From Qipengyuania sp. YIM B01966 (GTDB lineage: Bacteria; Pseudomonadota; Alphaproteobacteria; Sphingomonadales; Sphingomonadaceae), in NCBI RefSeq assembly GCF_016461955.1, contig NZ_JADMNM010000003.1, positions 186,187 through 250,186 of the forward strand: DNA of 64,000 nt. The letters are read 5' to 3'. Position numbers and translations under genes: made by a program. Below the pieces are notes generated by a model that was given only the letters and a program-made list of their open reading frames with translations, made no database searches and was not told the origin of the DNA. Positions 9,022 to 19,858 of this stretch are shown here, piece after piece (the stretch's first letter is position 1; every line of letters begins with the position of its first letter).

Positions 9022-9788
9022 CCCGTTTCATCGACCTGTCGATCCCGATCAGCAACGATGTGATCTCGGACCCGCCGGTGATGCGACCGCGGATCGAATA
9101 CGTCACGCACGAAACCAGCTGGGAGCAGATTGCGTTGTTCTTCCCCGGCCTCACCCGCGACGATCTGCCCGACGGAGAAGGCTGGGCGGTCGAAACGGTG
9201 ACACTGGCGACGCATAACGGCACCCACATGGACGCCCCGTGGCATTACCATTCGACCACCGACAGCGGCGCGAGGCCTGCGCCGAGCATTGACGAGGCCC
9301 CGCTAGACCGGTTCTTCCGCCCCGGCGTGAAGCTCGATTTCAGCCACCTGCCGCACGGTCATGTGGTCAGCGCGGCAGAGGTCGAGGCGGAACTGGCGCG
9401 GATCGGATATGCCCTCCAGCCGCTCGACATCGTGCTGGTCCAGTCGGGCGCGGTCTATGGCACCGACAACTTCACCGATCAGGGCGTCGGCCTGGGCGCC
9501 GAGGCGACCTTGTGGCTGACCGAGCGCGGCATCGAGGTGGTCGGCACCGATGCCTGGAGTTGGGATGCGCCGTTCAGCCACACCGCGCGCCGCTGGGCCG
9601 AAAACCGCGATCCGTCGATCATCTGGGAAGGGCACAAGGCTGGCCGCATCCGCCCCTATTGGCAGATCGAAAAGCTGACCAATCTCGCAGCGCTGCCGCC
9701 CTTCGGCTTCACGCTGAGCTGCTTTCCGGTGAAAATCGACCGCGCCAGCGCGGGGTGGATCAGGGCAGTGGCGCTGATCGAGGATTAG
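9018..9788 (+). CDS. Cyclase family protein (kynurenine-formamidase-like metal hydrolase)
   Basis: 256 residues. [12 protein letters not shown] is the HxGTHxDxPxH metal-binding signature of the cyclase/KynB family (PF04199). KynB hydrolyses N-formylkynurenine, but many members have other or unknown substrates. At 256 residues it is longer than typical KynB (about 210) and closer to the broader cyclase subgroup, so I do not assign kynB. Its ATG overlaps the aroB stop (ATGA), so it is co-translated with a shikimate operon it has no obvious metabolic link to. Its end overlaps the convergent DUF488 gene by 4 bases. Confidence 0.88.
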   Translation: MTRFIDLSIPISNDVISDPPVMRPRIEYVTHETSWEQIALFFPGLTRDDLPDGEGWAVETVTLATHNGTHMDAPWHYHSTTDSGARPAPSIDEAPLDRFFRPGVKLDFSHLPHGHVVSAAEVEAELARIGYALQPLDIVLVQSGAVYGTDNFTDQGVGLGAEATLWLTERGIEVVGTDAWSWDAPFSHTARRWAENRDPSIIWEGHKAGRIRPYWQIEKLTNLAALPPFGFTLSCFPVKIDRASAGWIRAVALIED

Positions 9789-10225
9789 GGAAACAGGTCA
9801 GTCACGGTAAAATCGCCGAACAGCTCGCGCACCAGCAATTGCCGGTGGCAGTGGTCGGGCGAGCGTTCGTAACACAGCAGCGCCACGCGCCGTTCCTCGG
9901 CCAACGCGCGCAATTCGGCCATCGCTGCCATGGCTTCGGGCAGTTCCAGCTGGCCGGCATAGATCCGCGCCAGTTCGGCATCGTTGCCCTTGCGCGCCGC
10001 GGCACGGCCATCGGCTGGCGTGCCGAGCGGCTTGAAGTGGCGATAGGCGATCCCCGCCTCGGCCATCGCGCCCGACAGCGGGGTCTTGGAGAAGCCAGGC
10101 CGGCGTGACAGCGGGAGGGCGCGAACATCGGCCAGCACCTCCACGCCTGCCGTCGTCAGCGCCGCAGTGAAATCGGCCGGAATCGTCTGTTCGTACCCGA
10201 TGGTCCAGATTTCTCGCCTGCTCAC
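9785..10225 (-). CDS. DUF488 family protein
   Basis: 146 residues from a GTG start that overlaps the pccA stop (GTGA). Starts with IWTIGYE and contains RALPLSRRPGFSKTPL and LCYERSPDHCHRQLL, the conserved DUF488 positions; the Cys/His-rich motif suggests a metal or nucleic-acid role, but the function is unknown. It is the last gene of the propionyl-CoA carboxylase operon and convergent with the cyclase gene. Family call is sure; role is not. Confidence 0.88.
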   Translation of the reverse strand: MSRREIWTIGYEQTIPADFTAALTTAGVEVLADVRALPLSRRPGFSKTPLSGAMAEAGIAYRHFKPLGTPADGRAAARKGNDAELARIYAGQLELPEAMAAMAELRALAEERRVALLCYERSPDHCHRQLLVRELFGDFTVTDLFP

Positions 10226-12246
10226 TCCAGCTCCAGGATCACCGCATCGACCGCCAGGCTGTCGCCTGCCTGCGCGTTGACCTTTTTCACCTTGGCGGCC
10301 TTTTCGGCGCGGAGGATGTTTTCCATCTTCATCGCCTCGACCACGGCGAGCGGCTGGCCGGGCTGAACTTCGTCGCCTTCCTGAACGTCGAGCCGGACCA
10401 GCAGGCCTGGCATCGGGCAGATCAGGAACTTGCTGAGGTCGGGCGGAACCTTTTCGATCATGTGTTGACGCAGATGCGCCAGCCGCGCTGGCAGGACGCT
10501 GGCAGCGTGCTGGCCGCCACGCGCGGTAAGGCGGAAGCCGCTGCGGGTCGGCACCACCTGTACGGCGAGCATCTCGTCCTCCATCTCGGCCTCGATCAGC
10601 CGGTCGCCGGGGGTATATTCGGCCTCCATCGGCACCACCGCGCCATCGACCGTGATCTCCCCTTCCTCGTCCATCGAGACAGCGTGATCCTCGCCGGCGA
10701 GGCGCACGATCCAGTCGTAATCGGGCTCGCGGTGCTCGTCGATCCCACCGCTGACCTGCAGCGCTCGGTCGGCACGGACGATCGCCAGCCAGCCGGCCAG
10801 CGCGGCGAGTTTGCCGCGCAGATCTTCGGTCAGCGGGGCACCTTCGAAGCCGTCGGGATATTCCTCGGCGATGAAGCCGGTGGTCAGTTCGCCCGAACGG
10901 AAGCGCGGATGCTGCATGATGGCGGACAGGAAATCGATATTGTGCCCTAGCCCCTCGATCTCGAACGCATCCAGCGCGGCGATCTGGAGGTCCGCCGCCT
11001 CGTCGCGGGTTTCGCCCCAGGTGATCAGCTTGGCGATCATCGGGTCGTAGAACATCGACACCTCACCGCCCTCAAACACACCGTCATCAACGCGCACGCC
11101 GTCCACCCCGCGGCGGCCGTTGGCGGTGCCATCGTCGGTCCAGCCCTCGACCGGCGGGTCATAGCGGACCAGCCGCCCGGTGCTGGGGAGGAACCCGCGA
11201 TAGGGGTCTTCGGCATAGACGCGGTTTTCGATCGCCCAGCCGTCAATACCGATATCGCCCTGCGTCAGGGCAAGCTTTTCACCGGCCGCGACCCGGATCA
11301 TCTGTTCGACCAGATCGATGCCCGTGATCGCCTCGGTCACCGGGTGTTCGACCTGCAGCCGGGTGTTCATTTCGAGGAAGTAGAAGCTTTCCCCCGTCGG
11401 GTCGGCGCCGCTGACGATCAGTTCGACCGTGCCCGCGCTGTAATACCCGACCGCGCGGGCGAGCGCGACGCACTGCTCGCCCATCGCTTTCCTCATCGCG
11501 GGGGTGACGAAGGGCGACGGCGCTTCTTCGACCACCTTCTGGTGGCGGCGCTGGATGCTGCACTCGCGCTCGTTGAGGTAGAGGATGTTGCCGTGCTGAT
11601 CGCCCAGGATCTGGATTTCGATATGGCGCGGATTGAGGATGAACTTCTCGATGAACACGCGGTCGTCGCCGAAGCTGTTCAGCCCCTCGCGCTTGACCGC
11701 CTCAAACCCCTCCCGCACGTCCTGTTCGGTGTAGGCGAGCCGCATCCCCTTGCCCCCGCCGCCGGCCGATGCCTTCATCATCACCGGATAGCCGATTTCC
11801 GACGAAATACGCACCGCGTGCTCGGTATCCTCGATCTCGCCGACGAAGCCGGGGACGACGTTGACCCCCGCTTCCTTCGCCAGCTTCTTGGACTCGATCT
11901 TGTCGCCCATCGCCGCGATCGCGTTCACCGGCGGACCGATGAAGGCGATACCCTCGGCCGCCAGCGCCTCGGCAAAGCTGGTGCGCTCCGACAGGAAACC
12001 GTAGCCCGGATGCACCGCCTCGGCGCCGGTCTGCTTGCAGGCGGCGATGATCTTGTCCGCAACCAGGTAGCTTTCGGCGGCGGGCGACGGCCCGATATGC
12101 ACCGCCTCGTCCGCCATCCGCACGAACGGCGCGCGGGCGTCGGCATCGGAATAGACCGCGACCGTCGCGATACCCATGCGCCGCGCGGTCTTGATGACCC
12201 GGCAAGCAATCTCGCCCCGGTTGGCGATGAGGATTTTGGAGAACAT
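10222..12246 (-). CDS. pccA: Acetyl/propionyl-CoA carboxylase, biotin-carrying alpha subunit
   Basis: 674 residues, as expected for propionyl-CoA carboxylase alpha. Order: biotin carboxylase N-domain ([20 protein letters not shown]), ATP-grasp (MKASAGGGGKGMRL), a BT linker domain and a C-terminal biotinyl domain with EAMKMEN, whose Lys is biotinylated. It carboxylates biotin with bicarbonate and ATP, for transfer to propionyl-CoA by PccB about 7.5 kb upstream in the same gene run. Its ATG shares a base with the stop of the small membrane protein (TAATG), and its stop overlaps DUF488. bioB lies two genes upstream. Confidence 0.95.
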   Translation of the reverse strand: MFSKILIANRGEIACRVIKTARRMGIATVAVYSDADARAPFVRMADEAVHIGPSPAAESYLVADKIIAACKQTGAEAVHPGYGFLSERTSFAEALAAEGIAFIGPPVNAIAAMGDKIESKKLAKEAGVNVVPGFVGEIEDTEHAVRISSEIGYPVMMKASAGGGGKGMRLAYTEQDVREGFEAVKREGLNSFGDDRVFIEKFILNPRHIEIQILGDQHGNILYLNERECSIQRRHQKVVEEAPSPFVTPAMRKAMGEQCVALARAVGYYSAGTVELIVSGADPTGESFYFLEMNTRLQVEHPVTEAITGIDLVEQMIRVAAGEKLALTQGDIGIDGWAIENRVYAEDPYRGFLPSTGRLVRYDPPVEGWTDDGTANGRRGVDGVRVDDGVFEGGEVSMFYDPMIAKLITWGETRDEAADLQIAALDAFEIEGLGHNIDFLSAIMQHPRFRSGELTTGFIAEEYPDGFEGAPLTEDLRGKLAALAGWLAIVRADRALQVSGGIDEHREPDYDWIVRLAGEDHAVSMDEEGEITVDGAVVPMEAEYTPGDRLIEAEMEDEMLAVQVVPTRSGFRLTARGGQHAASVLPARLAHLRQHMIEKVPPDLSKFLICPMPGLLVRLDVQEGDEVQPGQPLAVVEAMKMENILRAEKAAKVKKVNAQAGDSLAVDAVILELE

Positions 12247-12485
12247 TAGTCGGACGCCTTAGATTGAACCTGCCGTGCTACTCGCCTCGCAAGCCAATGG
12301 CAGAAGAACAGTGCTGCTACTCCGTAGATCGCAGCAGGAACGAAATTGATCAGGGACACCATCCAGAAAGGCGCGACATTTTTCCCGGCCAAGGGGTACA
12401 CGATGGCGAGAAAACCAGCGATGCCTGACCAGTAGAGTGCCGAGCAAACAGCGAAGAATAGCGCGGGCCGCCTGACACCATTCAT
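12246..12485 (-). CDS. Small membrane protein (79 aa) between bioB and pccA
   Basis: 79 residues from the ATG at 12485, which overlaps the bioB stop (ATGA); its own TAA overlaps the pccA ATG (TAATG). Two predicted transmembrane helices (about residues 8-30 and 40-62: [18 protein letters not shown] and [20 protein letters not shown]) are followed by a basic tail [10 protein letters not shown], so both ends probably face the cytoplasm. The coding DNA looks visibly less GC-rich than bioB and pccA. No known family recognised. Its arrangement resembles that of the other small membrane protein at 18009-18266. Confidence 0.75.
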   Translation of the reverse strand: MNGVRRPALFFAVCSALYWSGIAGFLAIVYPLAGKNVAPFWMVSLINFVPAAIYGVAALFFCHWLARRVARQVQSKASD

Positions 12486-13492
12486 TCCGCCGCCTCCACC
12501 ACGTTGCACGCCCGCATCGGCTCCTCGCCCTTGAGCGCCGTCAAACCCAGCTTGGCGAACAGCGCGGCGTCGCTGTCGTCGCCGGCGTTCGGCGCGGTCA
12601 GCAGCTTGTCGCCGGTGAAGATCGAGTTCGCGCCGGCGAGGAAGCACAGCGCCTGGGTCGCCTCGCTCATGCTCTCTCGCCCGGCGGAGAGGCGGACCAT
12701 GCTCATCGGCATGGTGATCCGCGCGACCGCCACCGTGCGGACGAACTCGATGTCGTCGATCTTGGCGAGCGGGGTGTCCGCCAGCATGTCGCCCAGCACC
12801 GTCCCCTTGACCGGCACCAGCGCGTTGACCGGCACAGATTCGGGATGCTGCGGCAGGGTGGCGAGCGTGTGGATGAAGCCCACCCGATCCTCGCGCGTCT
12901 CGCCCATGCCGACGATCCCGCCGCTGCACACATTGATCCCGGCCGCGCGCACGTGGGCGAGCGTGTCAAGCCGGTCGGCCATGGTGCGCGTGGTGATCAC
13001 CCGGTCGTAATATTCGGGGCTGCTGTCGATATTATGGTTGTAGTAATCAAGCCCCGCCTCGGCCAGCATCTCGGCTTGGCTGGGCGTCAGCATCCCCAGC
13101 GTCATGCAGGTTTCGAGGCCCATCGCGCGCACGCCCTTCACGATCTCGACGATCGCCGGCATATCGCGGTCCTTCGGGTTGCGCCAGGCGGCGCCCATGC
13201 AGAACCGCTGGCTGCCATTGTCCTTCGCCTGCGCGGCTTTCTGGAGGATCGACTGCACCTCCATCAGCTTGCTCGCCGGCACGCCGCTGTCGGCCTTCAC
13301 TGACTGCGAACAGTATCCGCAATCCTCCGGGCAACCCCCGGTCTTGATGCTGAGCAGTGTGCACAGCTGCACCTCGTCCGGCGGATGGTTCTCACGGTGG
13401 ACGCTGGCGGCGCGGAACAGCAATTCGGTGAACGGCAAATCGAACAGCGCGGCGATTTCGGCGCGGGTCCAGTCGGTGCGGATCTCGGTCAT
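12482..13492 (-). CDS. bioB: Biotin synthase
   Basis: 336 residues. Radical-SAM motif [13 protein letters not shown] (Cx3Cx2C, [4Fe-4S] cluster) is followed by the BioB core, with Cys and Arg ligands of the [2Fe-2S] cluster in [24 protein letters not shown] and RLSAGRESM. It inserts sulfur into dethiobiotin. The other bio genes are not here; the gene is embedded upstream of the biotin-dependent pccA, which suggests supply near demand. Overlaps DUF3445 upstream and the small membrane protein downstream by 4 bases each. Confidence 0.97.
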   Translation of the reverse strand: MTEIRTDWTRAEIAALFDLPFTELLFRAASVHRENHPPDEVQLCTLLSIKTGGCPEDCGYCSQSVKADSGVPASKLMEVQSILQKAAQAKDNGSQRFCMGAAWRNPKDRDMPAIVEIVKGVRAMGLETCMTLGMLTPSQAEMLAEAGLDYYNHNIDSSPEYYDRVITTRTMADRLDTLAHVRAAGINVCSGGIVGMGETREDRVGFIHTLATLPQHPESVPVNALVPVKGTVLGDMLADTPLAKIDDIEFVRTVAVARITMPMSMVRLSAGRESMSEATQALCFLAGANSIFTGDKLLTAPNAGDDSDAALFAKLGLTALKGEEPMRACNVVEAAE

Positions 13493-14295
13493 TGCGGCTG
13501 ACCGATAGCGATCCCGCGCGTGCGCGCAAACCCTTCCAGCGCGGCGGCATAGGCGGGCGCGCCGCGCCGTCCGCCCTCACCCGACAGCAGGCGCGTCACC
13601 CCATTGGCCAGCATCGCTATCTGCGGTGCCGGAAGGCGGCCAAGCGGTGACAGATAAACGCCGATGGTGAACACGATCGCCCCCGTCATCGGCAAGCGGC
13701 GCAGCGTCTGGCGCTCGCAGCGGACGAACAGCGTCTCGCCGGCGTTGGTGGGGGTTACATGGGCAAAGGCCTGTTTGGGCCGCCCGGCAACCCAGCGCCA
13801 GGCATCGGTCGGGGTGATGAACCAGTTGCAGCGCCCGAAGATGCGGCCCGGCGTCAACTGCGCCATGAAATTATCGACCCCGCTGGCAAGCTGCTCGGCA
13901 TAGCCGTGGATCGGCGCATGGATGGCGGTGAGCGGCAGGCCGAGTTTGTCAGCGGGACGCCAGTCGCTGGGGAAAATGACGGCAGCGGCGACGAGGCGAT
14001 AGACCTCCTCGCCATCGCGGCGGGTGAGGAGGCAAAAATCCTCCCAATGATGCTCTGCGCAGCCGCGCAGATCGCCCTCCACGCCTAGCACTTTGGCCAG
14101 TTCGCCCGCCGCCGCCACGCCTTCAGGCAGCACCTGCACGCCTTCGGGGAAGGCGGTGAACCCCGAGCGGCGGGCGGCGCGATCGGGTGCGGGGTCGAGC
14201 CAGGCGCCTTCCTCCAGCGCGCACAGGCCCATCTTGAGCACGCCGCCGCCGCGCGCCCTGGGCAGCAGTTCCGCGACGGAAAAGCCGAGCGACAA
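13489..14295 (-). CDS. DUF3445 / heme-dependent oxidative N-demethylase-like protein
   Basis: About 268 residues from a TTG at 14295, just after the mutase stop; the first ATG at 14232 would give 247. I favour the TTG because [17 protein letters not shown] reads like genuine protein that continues smoothly into [14 protein letters not shown], but there is no strong ribosome site for either. [28 protein letters not shown] and FGRCNWFI are the conserved DUF3445 segments. The characterised family members bind heme and act as dimethylamine or dimethylproline demethylases with partner proteins, which are absent here. Stop overlaps bioB (ATGA). Confidence 0.85.
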   Translation of the reverse strand: MSLGFSVAELLPRARGGGVLKMGLCALEEGAWLDPAPDRAARRSGFTAFPEGVQVLPEGVAAAGELAKVLGVEGDLRGCAEHHWEDFCLLTRRDGEEVYRLVAAAVIFPSDWRPADKLGLPLTAIHAPIHGYAEQLASGVDNFMAQLTPGRIFGRCNWFITPTDAWRWVAGRPKQAFAHVTPTNAGETLFVRCERQTLRRLPMTGAIVFTIGVYLSPLGRLPAPQIAMLANGVTRLLSGEGGRRGAPAYAAALEGFARTRGIAIGQPQ

Positions 14296-14297
14296 GC

Positions 14298-16526
<2,229 letters not shown>

Positions 16527-16563
16527 TCCGGTTCCATTACCCGCTTCGGCGAATGGGGCTTGG

Positions 16564-17346
16564 TTACGCTCCTTTGAATTCAGGTTTGCGCTTCTGGAGG
16601 AAGGCCATTCCGCCTTCCAGCGCATCGGCGCTATCGCCCGCGCAGCGCTGGCCGACCGCCTCCTGATGCAGCGCGGCGGCATAGCCTGTTTCGAGCGCGC
16701 GGTGGATATTCTCGCGCATCCGCGCCAGTGCCAGCGTCGGCCCGGTGGCGAGCCGCAGCGCCAACGCGCGCGCCTCCTCAAGCAGCGCCTCGTCGGCCAC
16801 CGCCTTGTGGATCAGGCCCCATTGTTCGGCCTTTTCGGCGCCGATCTTTTCGCCCAGCATCATCATTTCGGTCGCCCGCGCCTTGCCGACGAGGCGCGGC
16901 AGCATCCAGCTGGCCCCGCCATCGGGAACCAGTCCGATATTGACGAACGCCTGGAGGAAATAGGCGCTGCGTCCGGCGAGCACGAAATCGGCCGCCAGCG
17001 CGATCGAGCAGCCGATCCCGGCCGCCGGGCCGTTGACCGCCGCGACAATTGGCACCGCGCTTTGCGCCATGTGCACCATCATCGGATTGTAACTGCGCGA
17101 CAGGGAATCATACGCCGCGCGCCCGCCCGTGACCGAGCGCTCGCCGCGCGCCGCGAGATCGGCACCCGAGCAGAAGGCGCGCCCGGCGCCGGTGATCAGG
17201 AAGCAGCGCGTATCGCTTGTATCGACCAGCGCATCGCGGATTTCGTCCGCCATCTGCGGCGGGCAGGCGTTGAGCCGTTCCGGGCGGTTCAGAGTGATGG
17301 TGGTGACGGGCCCGTCGCTTTCGACGAGGATGGTCTCATAGGCCAA
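16564..17346 (-). CDS. Enoyl-CoA hydratase/isomerase (crotonase) family protein
   Basis: 260 residues from a TTG at 17346; GGGGAGAG lies 4 bases upstream, and the protein then begins [13 protein letters not shown], the usual crotonase start. Oxyanion-hole segments are [14 protein letters not shown] and [16 protein letters not shown]. Acidic catalytic residues typical of enoyl-CoA hydratase are not obvious, so it could be an isomerase or hydratase. It lies 37 bases upstream of the mutase and is likely to belong to acyl-CoA catabolism feeding propionyl-CoA. A 216-base gap with a repeat separates it from the epimerase gene. Confidence 0.9.
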   Translation of the reverse strand: MAYETILVESDGPVTTITLNRPERLNACPPQMADEIRDALVDTSDTRCFLITGAGRAFCSGADLAARGERSVTGGRAAYDSLSRSYNPMMVHMAQSAVPIVAAVNGPAAGIGCSIALAADFVLAGRSAYFLQAFVNIGLVPDGGASWMLPRLVGKARATEMMMLGEKIGAEKAEQWGLIHKAVADEALLEEARALALRLATGPTLALARMRENIHRALETGYAAALHQEAVGQRCAGDSADALEGGMAFLQKRKPEFKGA

Positions 17347-17436
17347 GGCGCTCTCCCCTTTTGCCCGCCACAGAGCCCGCGGGGTTGCAGATTGCAACCC
17401 TCAATTGCGGGCTGGCTGGCCCCAACAAGGTACAGC

Positions 17437-17506
17437 GGGGTTCCGGGTCAAGCCCGGGACGACAAAGCTGAGGGTCGTCACCCCGTACCTGATCCGGGGT
17501 CCGGCT
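17437..17506. repeat. Inverted pair of REP-like palindromes between epimerase and crotonase genes
   Basis: GGTTCCGGGTCAAGCCCGGG followed by ACGAC, then CGTCACCCCGTACCTGATCC followed by GGGGTCC: two imperfect palindromes of the common GTCATCCCGGGCTTGACCCGG class, in opposite orientation about 12 bases apart. They fill most of the 17347-17562 gap, the only sizeable break in the run from pccB to DUF488. They may attenuate or protect mRNA. Confidence 0.75.
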
Positions 17507-17562
17507 TTGTCGCCGCACAGGGTGACAAAGGCGACACCAGTGTCACCCGGCCCCGCATGGCT

Positions 17563-18012
17563 TCAATTCGACCAGTGCGCGTCGGCCTTGGGCGTCTCCA
17601 TGATCTCGGTGAGCTGCCCCATCATATCCTTGGGGTGGAGAAAGAAAATCGGCGTCCCGTGCGCACCGATGCGCGTGGGGCCGAGGATGCGCTTACCCAG
17701 CCCCTCGAACCACGCGCGCGCCTCCGCGATGTCGGCGACCTCGTAGCACAGGTGGTGCTGCCCGCCCGCCGGGTTCTTGGCGAGAAAGCCGGCGAGCGTG
17801 CTGTCCGGCCCCAGCGGCTCGATCAGCTCGATCTGGGTGCCGTCAGTGCCGCCGTGCCCCGGCGTGTCTACGAAGCAGACTTTCACCCCCTGGTCGGGCA
17901 GGTCGAACGGCTCGGTGATCGAGGTCGCTCCCATCACCTCGCGGTAATAGGCCACGCTCTCCGCGATCGAAGGCGTCGCGACGCCGATATGATTGAGACG
18001 GCCGAGTTTCAT
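17563..18012 (-). CDS. mce: Methylmalonyl-CoA epimerase
   Basis: 149 residues from the ATG at 18012 (MKLGRLNHIGVATP), whose ATG overlaps the stop of the small membrane gene. It is a single VOC-type double beta-alpha-beta-beta-beta domain with metal ligands His in LNHIG, His in GGQHHLCYE and Glu in GQLTEIME. It converts (S)- to (R)-methylmalonyl-CoA between the carboxylase and the mutase, and both lie in the same cluster, which makes the assignment firm. Confidence 0.95.
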   Translation of the reverse strand: MKLGRLNHIGVATPSIAESVAYYREVMGATSITEPFDLPDQGVKVCFVDTPGHGGTDGTQIELIEPLGPDSTLAGFLAKNPAGGQHHLCYEVADIAEARAWFEGLGKRILGPTRIGAHGTPIFFLHPKDMMGQLTEIMETPKADAHWSN

Positions 18013-18266
18013 GGTTTCATTTCCAGTTCGAAATACCAACCCATCAAAGCGGCTACTGAGCAAAACAGGATGACGACCCAGAGCCCGCGATACAAATTGA
18101 ACTCAATGCGGTGGTCGACCTGATGGTATTCCCGCCCCTTGAAACCAATTCGCTTGTGAAGAACGGCCTTTCGCAGTTCGTGAGCGGACCAGAGCGCCCC
18201 ACCCCCCGCGAAAACAATCACAAGCCAAGCTTCGCTGAGATTGATTGGAATACCGAAAAAAGACAC
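18009..18266 (-). CDS. Small membrane protein (85 aa) between pccB and epimerase
   Basis: 85 residues. Two hydrophobic helices, near residues 12-27 (AWLVIVFAGGGALWSA) and 62-80 (LWVVILFCSVAALMGWYF), flank a basic loop with KAVLHKRIGFKGREYHQVDHR. It starts 8 bases after the pccB stop and its stop overlaps the epimerase ATG (ATGA), so it is translated within the propionate cluster. Base composition is visibly lower in G+C than both neighbours. I recognise no family. It parallels the 79-residue membrane protein at 12246-12485 in size, topology and coupling but not in sequence. Confidence 0.75.
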   Translation of the reverse strand: MSFFGIPINLSEAWLVIVFAGGGALWSAHELRKAVLHKRIGFKGREYHQVDHRIEFNLYRGLWVVILFCSVAALMGWYFELEMKP

Positions 18267-18274
18267 TTATGATC

Positions 18275-19801
18275 TCACAGCGGAATATTGTCATGCTTCT
18301 TCCACGGGTTCTCAAGCACCTTCCCGCGTAGCTTCCGCAACCCCAGCGCTATCCGCCGCCGGGTCGAGTGCGGGTAGATCACCTCGTCGATGTAGCCGCG
18401 CTGCGCCGCGACGAAGGGGTTGGCGAAGCGCTCCTCGTATTCGCGGGTCTTTTCCGCCTGCTCCTCGGCGCTCATGCCGCGGAAGATGATCTCGACCGCG
18501 CCCTTGGCGCCCATCACGGCGATCTCGGCGGTGGGCCAGGCGTAGTTGAGATCGCCGCGCAGGTGCTTAGAGGCCATCACGTCGTAAGCGCCGCCGTAGG
18601 CCTTGCGGGTGATCACGGTGATCTTGGGCACGGTCGCCTCGGCATAGGCGAACAGCAGCTTGGCGCCGTGTTTGATGATGCCGTTATGTTCCTGCGCCGT
18701 GCCGGGGAGGAAGCCGGGCACATCGACAAAGGTCACGATCGGGATTTCGAACGCGTCGCAGAACCGCACGAACCGCGCGGCCTTCTTCGAGGAATTGATG
18801 TCGAGCACGCCCGCCAGCACCATCGGCTGGTTCGCCACCACGCCCACCGTGCGCCCTTCGATCCGGCCGAAGCCGCAGATGATGTTGCCCGCATGGGCCG
18901 GCTGGATTTCGAAGAAATCGCCCTCGTCCACCACCTTGCGGATGACTTCGTGCATATCATAGGGCTGGTTGGCATTGGCGGGGATCAGCGTGTCGAGGCT
19001 GTCTTCCACCCGGTCGAACGGGTCGGCCGTCGGCCGTTCGGGCACCTCCTCGCGGTTGGACAGAGGCAGAAAGTCGAAGAAATCGCGCGTCGCCAGCAGC
19101 GTCTCGATATCGTTTTCGAACGCCACATCGGCCACGCTGGTCTTGGTCGTATGGGTGATCGCGCCGCCCAGCTCCTCCTGCGTGACGACCTCGTTGGTGA
19201 CGGTCTTCACCACGTCGGGTCCGGTGACGAACATATAGCTCGAATCCTTCACCATGAAGATGAAGTCGGTCATCGCCGGGGAATAGACCGCACCGCCCGC
19301 GCACGGGCCCATGATCAGGCTGATCTGCGGCACCACGCCCGATGCCAGGACATTGCGCTGGAACACCTCGGCATAGCCGCCGAGGCTTGCGACGCCTTCC
19401 TGGATGCGCGCGCCGCCGCTGTCGTTGAGGCCGATGACGGGGGCGCCGACTTTCATAGCGCTGTCCATCATCTTGCAGATTTTCTCCGCGTGGCGCTTCG
19501 ACAGGCTGCCGCCGAAGACGGTGAAGTCCTGGCTGAACACGAACACCAGCCGCCCGTTGATCGTGCCGCTCCCGGTGACCACGCCATCACCGGGGATCCG
19601 CTGGCTTTCCATCCCGAAATCGGTGCAATCATGTTCGACATAGGTGTCGAGTTCTTCGAAGCTGCCTTCATCGAGCAGCACGTCGAGCCTCTCGCGCGCG
19701 GTCAGCTTGCCCTTGGCGTGCTGAGCGGCGATGCGCTTTTCCCCCCCGCCCATCCGGGCAGCTTCGCGGCGACGCTCCAGCTCGGCGATATTGGCGGACA
19801 T
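18275..19801 (-). CDS. pccB: Propionyl-CoA carboxylase beta subunit (carboxyltransferase)
   Basis: 508 residues from the ATG at 19801, chosen because AGGAG lies 5 bases upstream; an in-frame GTG two codons earlier is possible. N-terminal [56 protein letters not shown] and the C-terminal [20 protein letters not shown] and [12 protein letters not shown] are characteristic. It accepts carboxyl from PccA biotin and gives methylmalonyl-CoA. It is followed by the small membrane protein and the epimerase. gor lies 58 bases upstream in the same direction. Confidence 0.96.
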   Translation of the reverse strand: MSANIAELERRREAARMGGGEKRIAAQHAKGKLTARERLDVLLDEGSFEELDTYVEHDCTDFGMESQRIPGDGVVTGSGTINGRLVFVFSQDFTVFGGSLSKRHAEKICKMMDSAMKVGAPVIGLNDSGGARIQEGVASLGGYAEVFQRNVLASGVVPQISLIMGPCAGGAVYSPAMTDFIFMVKDSSYMFVTGPDVVKTVTNEVVTQEELGGAITHTTKTSVADVAFENDIETLLATRDFFDFLPLSNREEVPERPTADPFDRVEDSLDTLIPANANQPYDMHEVIRKVVDEGDFFEIQPAHAGNIICGFGRIEGRTVGVVANQPMVLAGVLDINSSKKAARFVRFCDAFEIPIVTFVDVPGFLPGTAQEHNGIIKHGAKLLFAYAEATVPKITVITRKAYGGAYDVMASKHLRGDLNYAWPTAEIAVMGAKGAVEIIFRGMSAEEQAEKTREYEERFANPFVAAQRGYIDEVIYPHSTRRRIALGLRKLRGKVLENPWKKHDNIPL

Positions 19802-19858
19802 GGGCACTCCTGATGGGGGAAGGTCGGTTGCGTAACGCGCCGGCAGGCGCTGGGCAAG

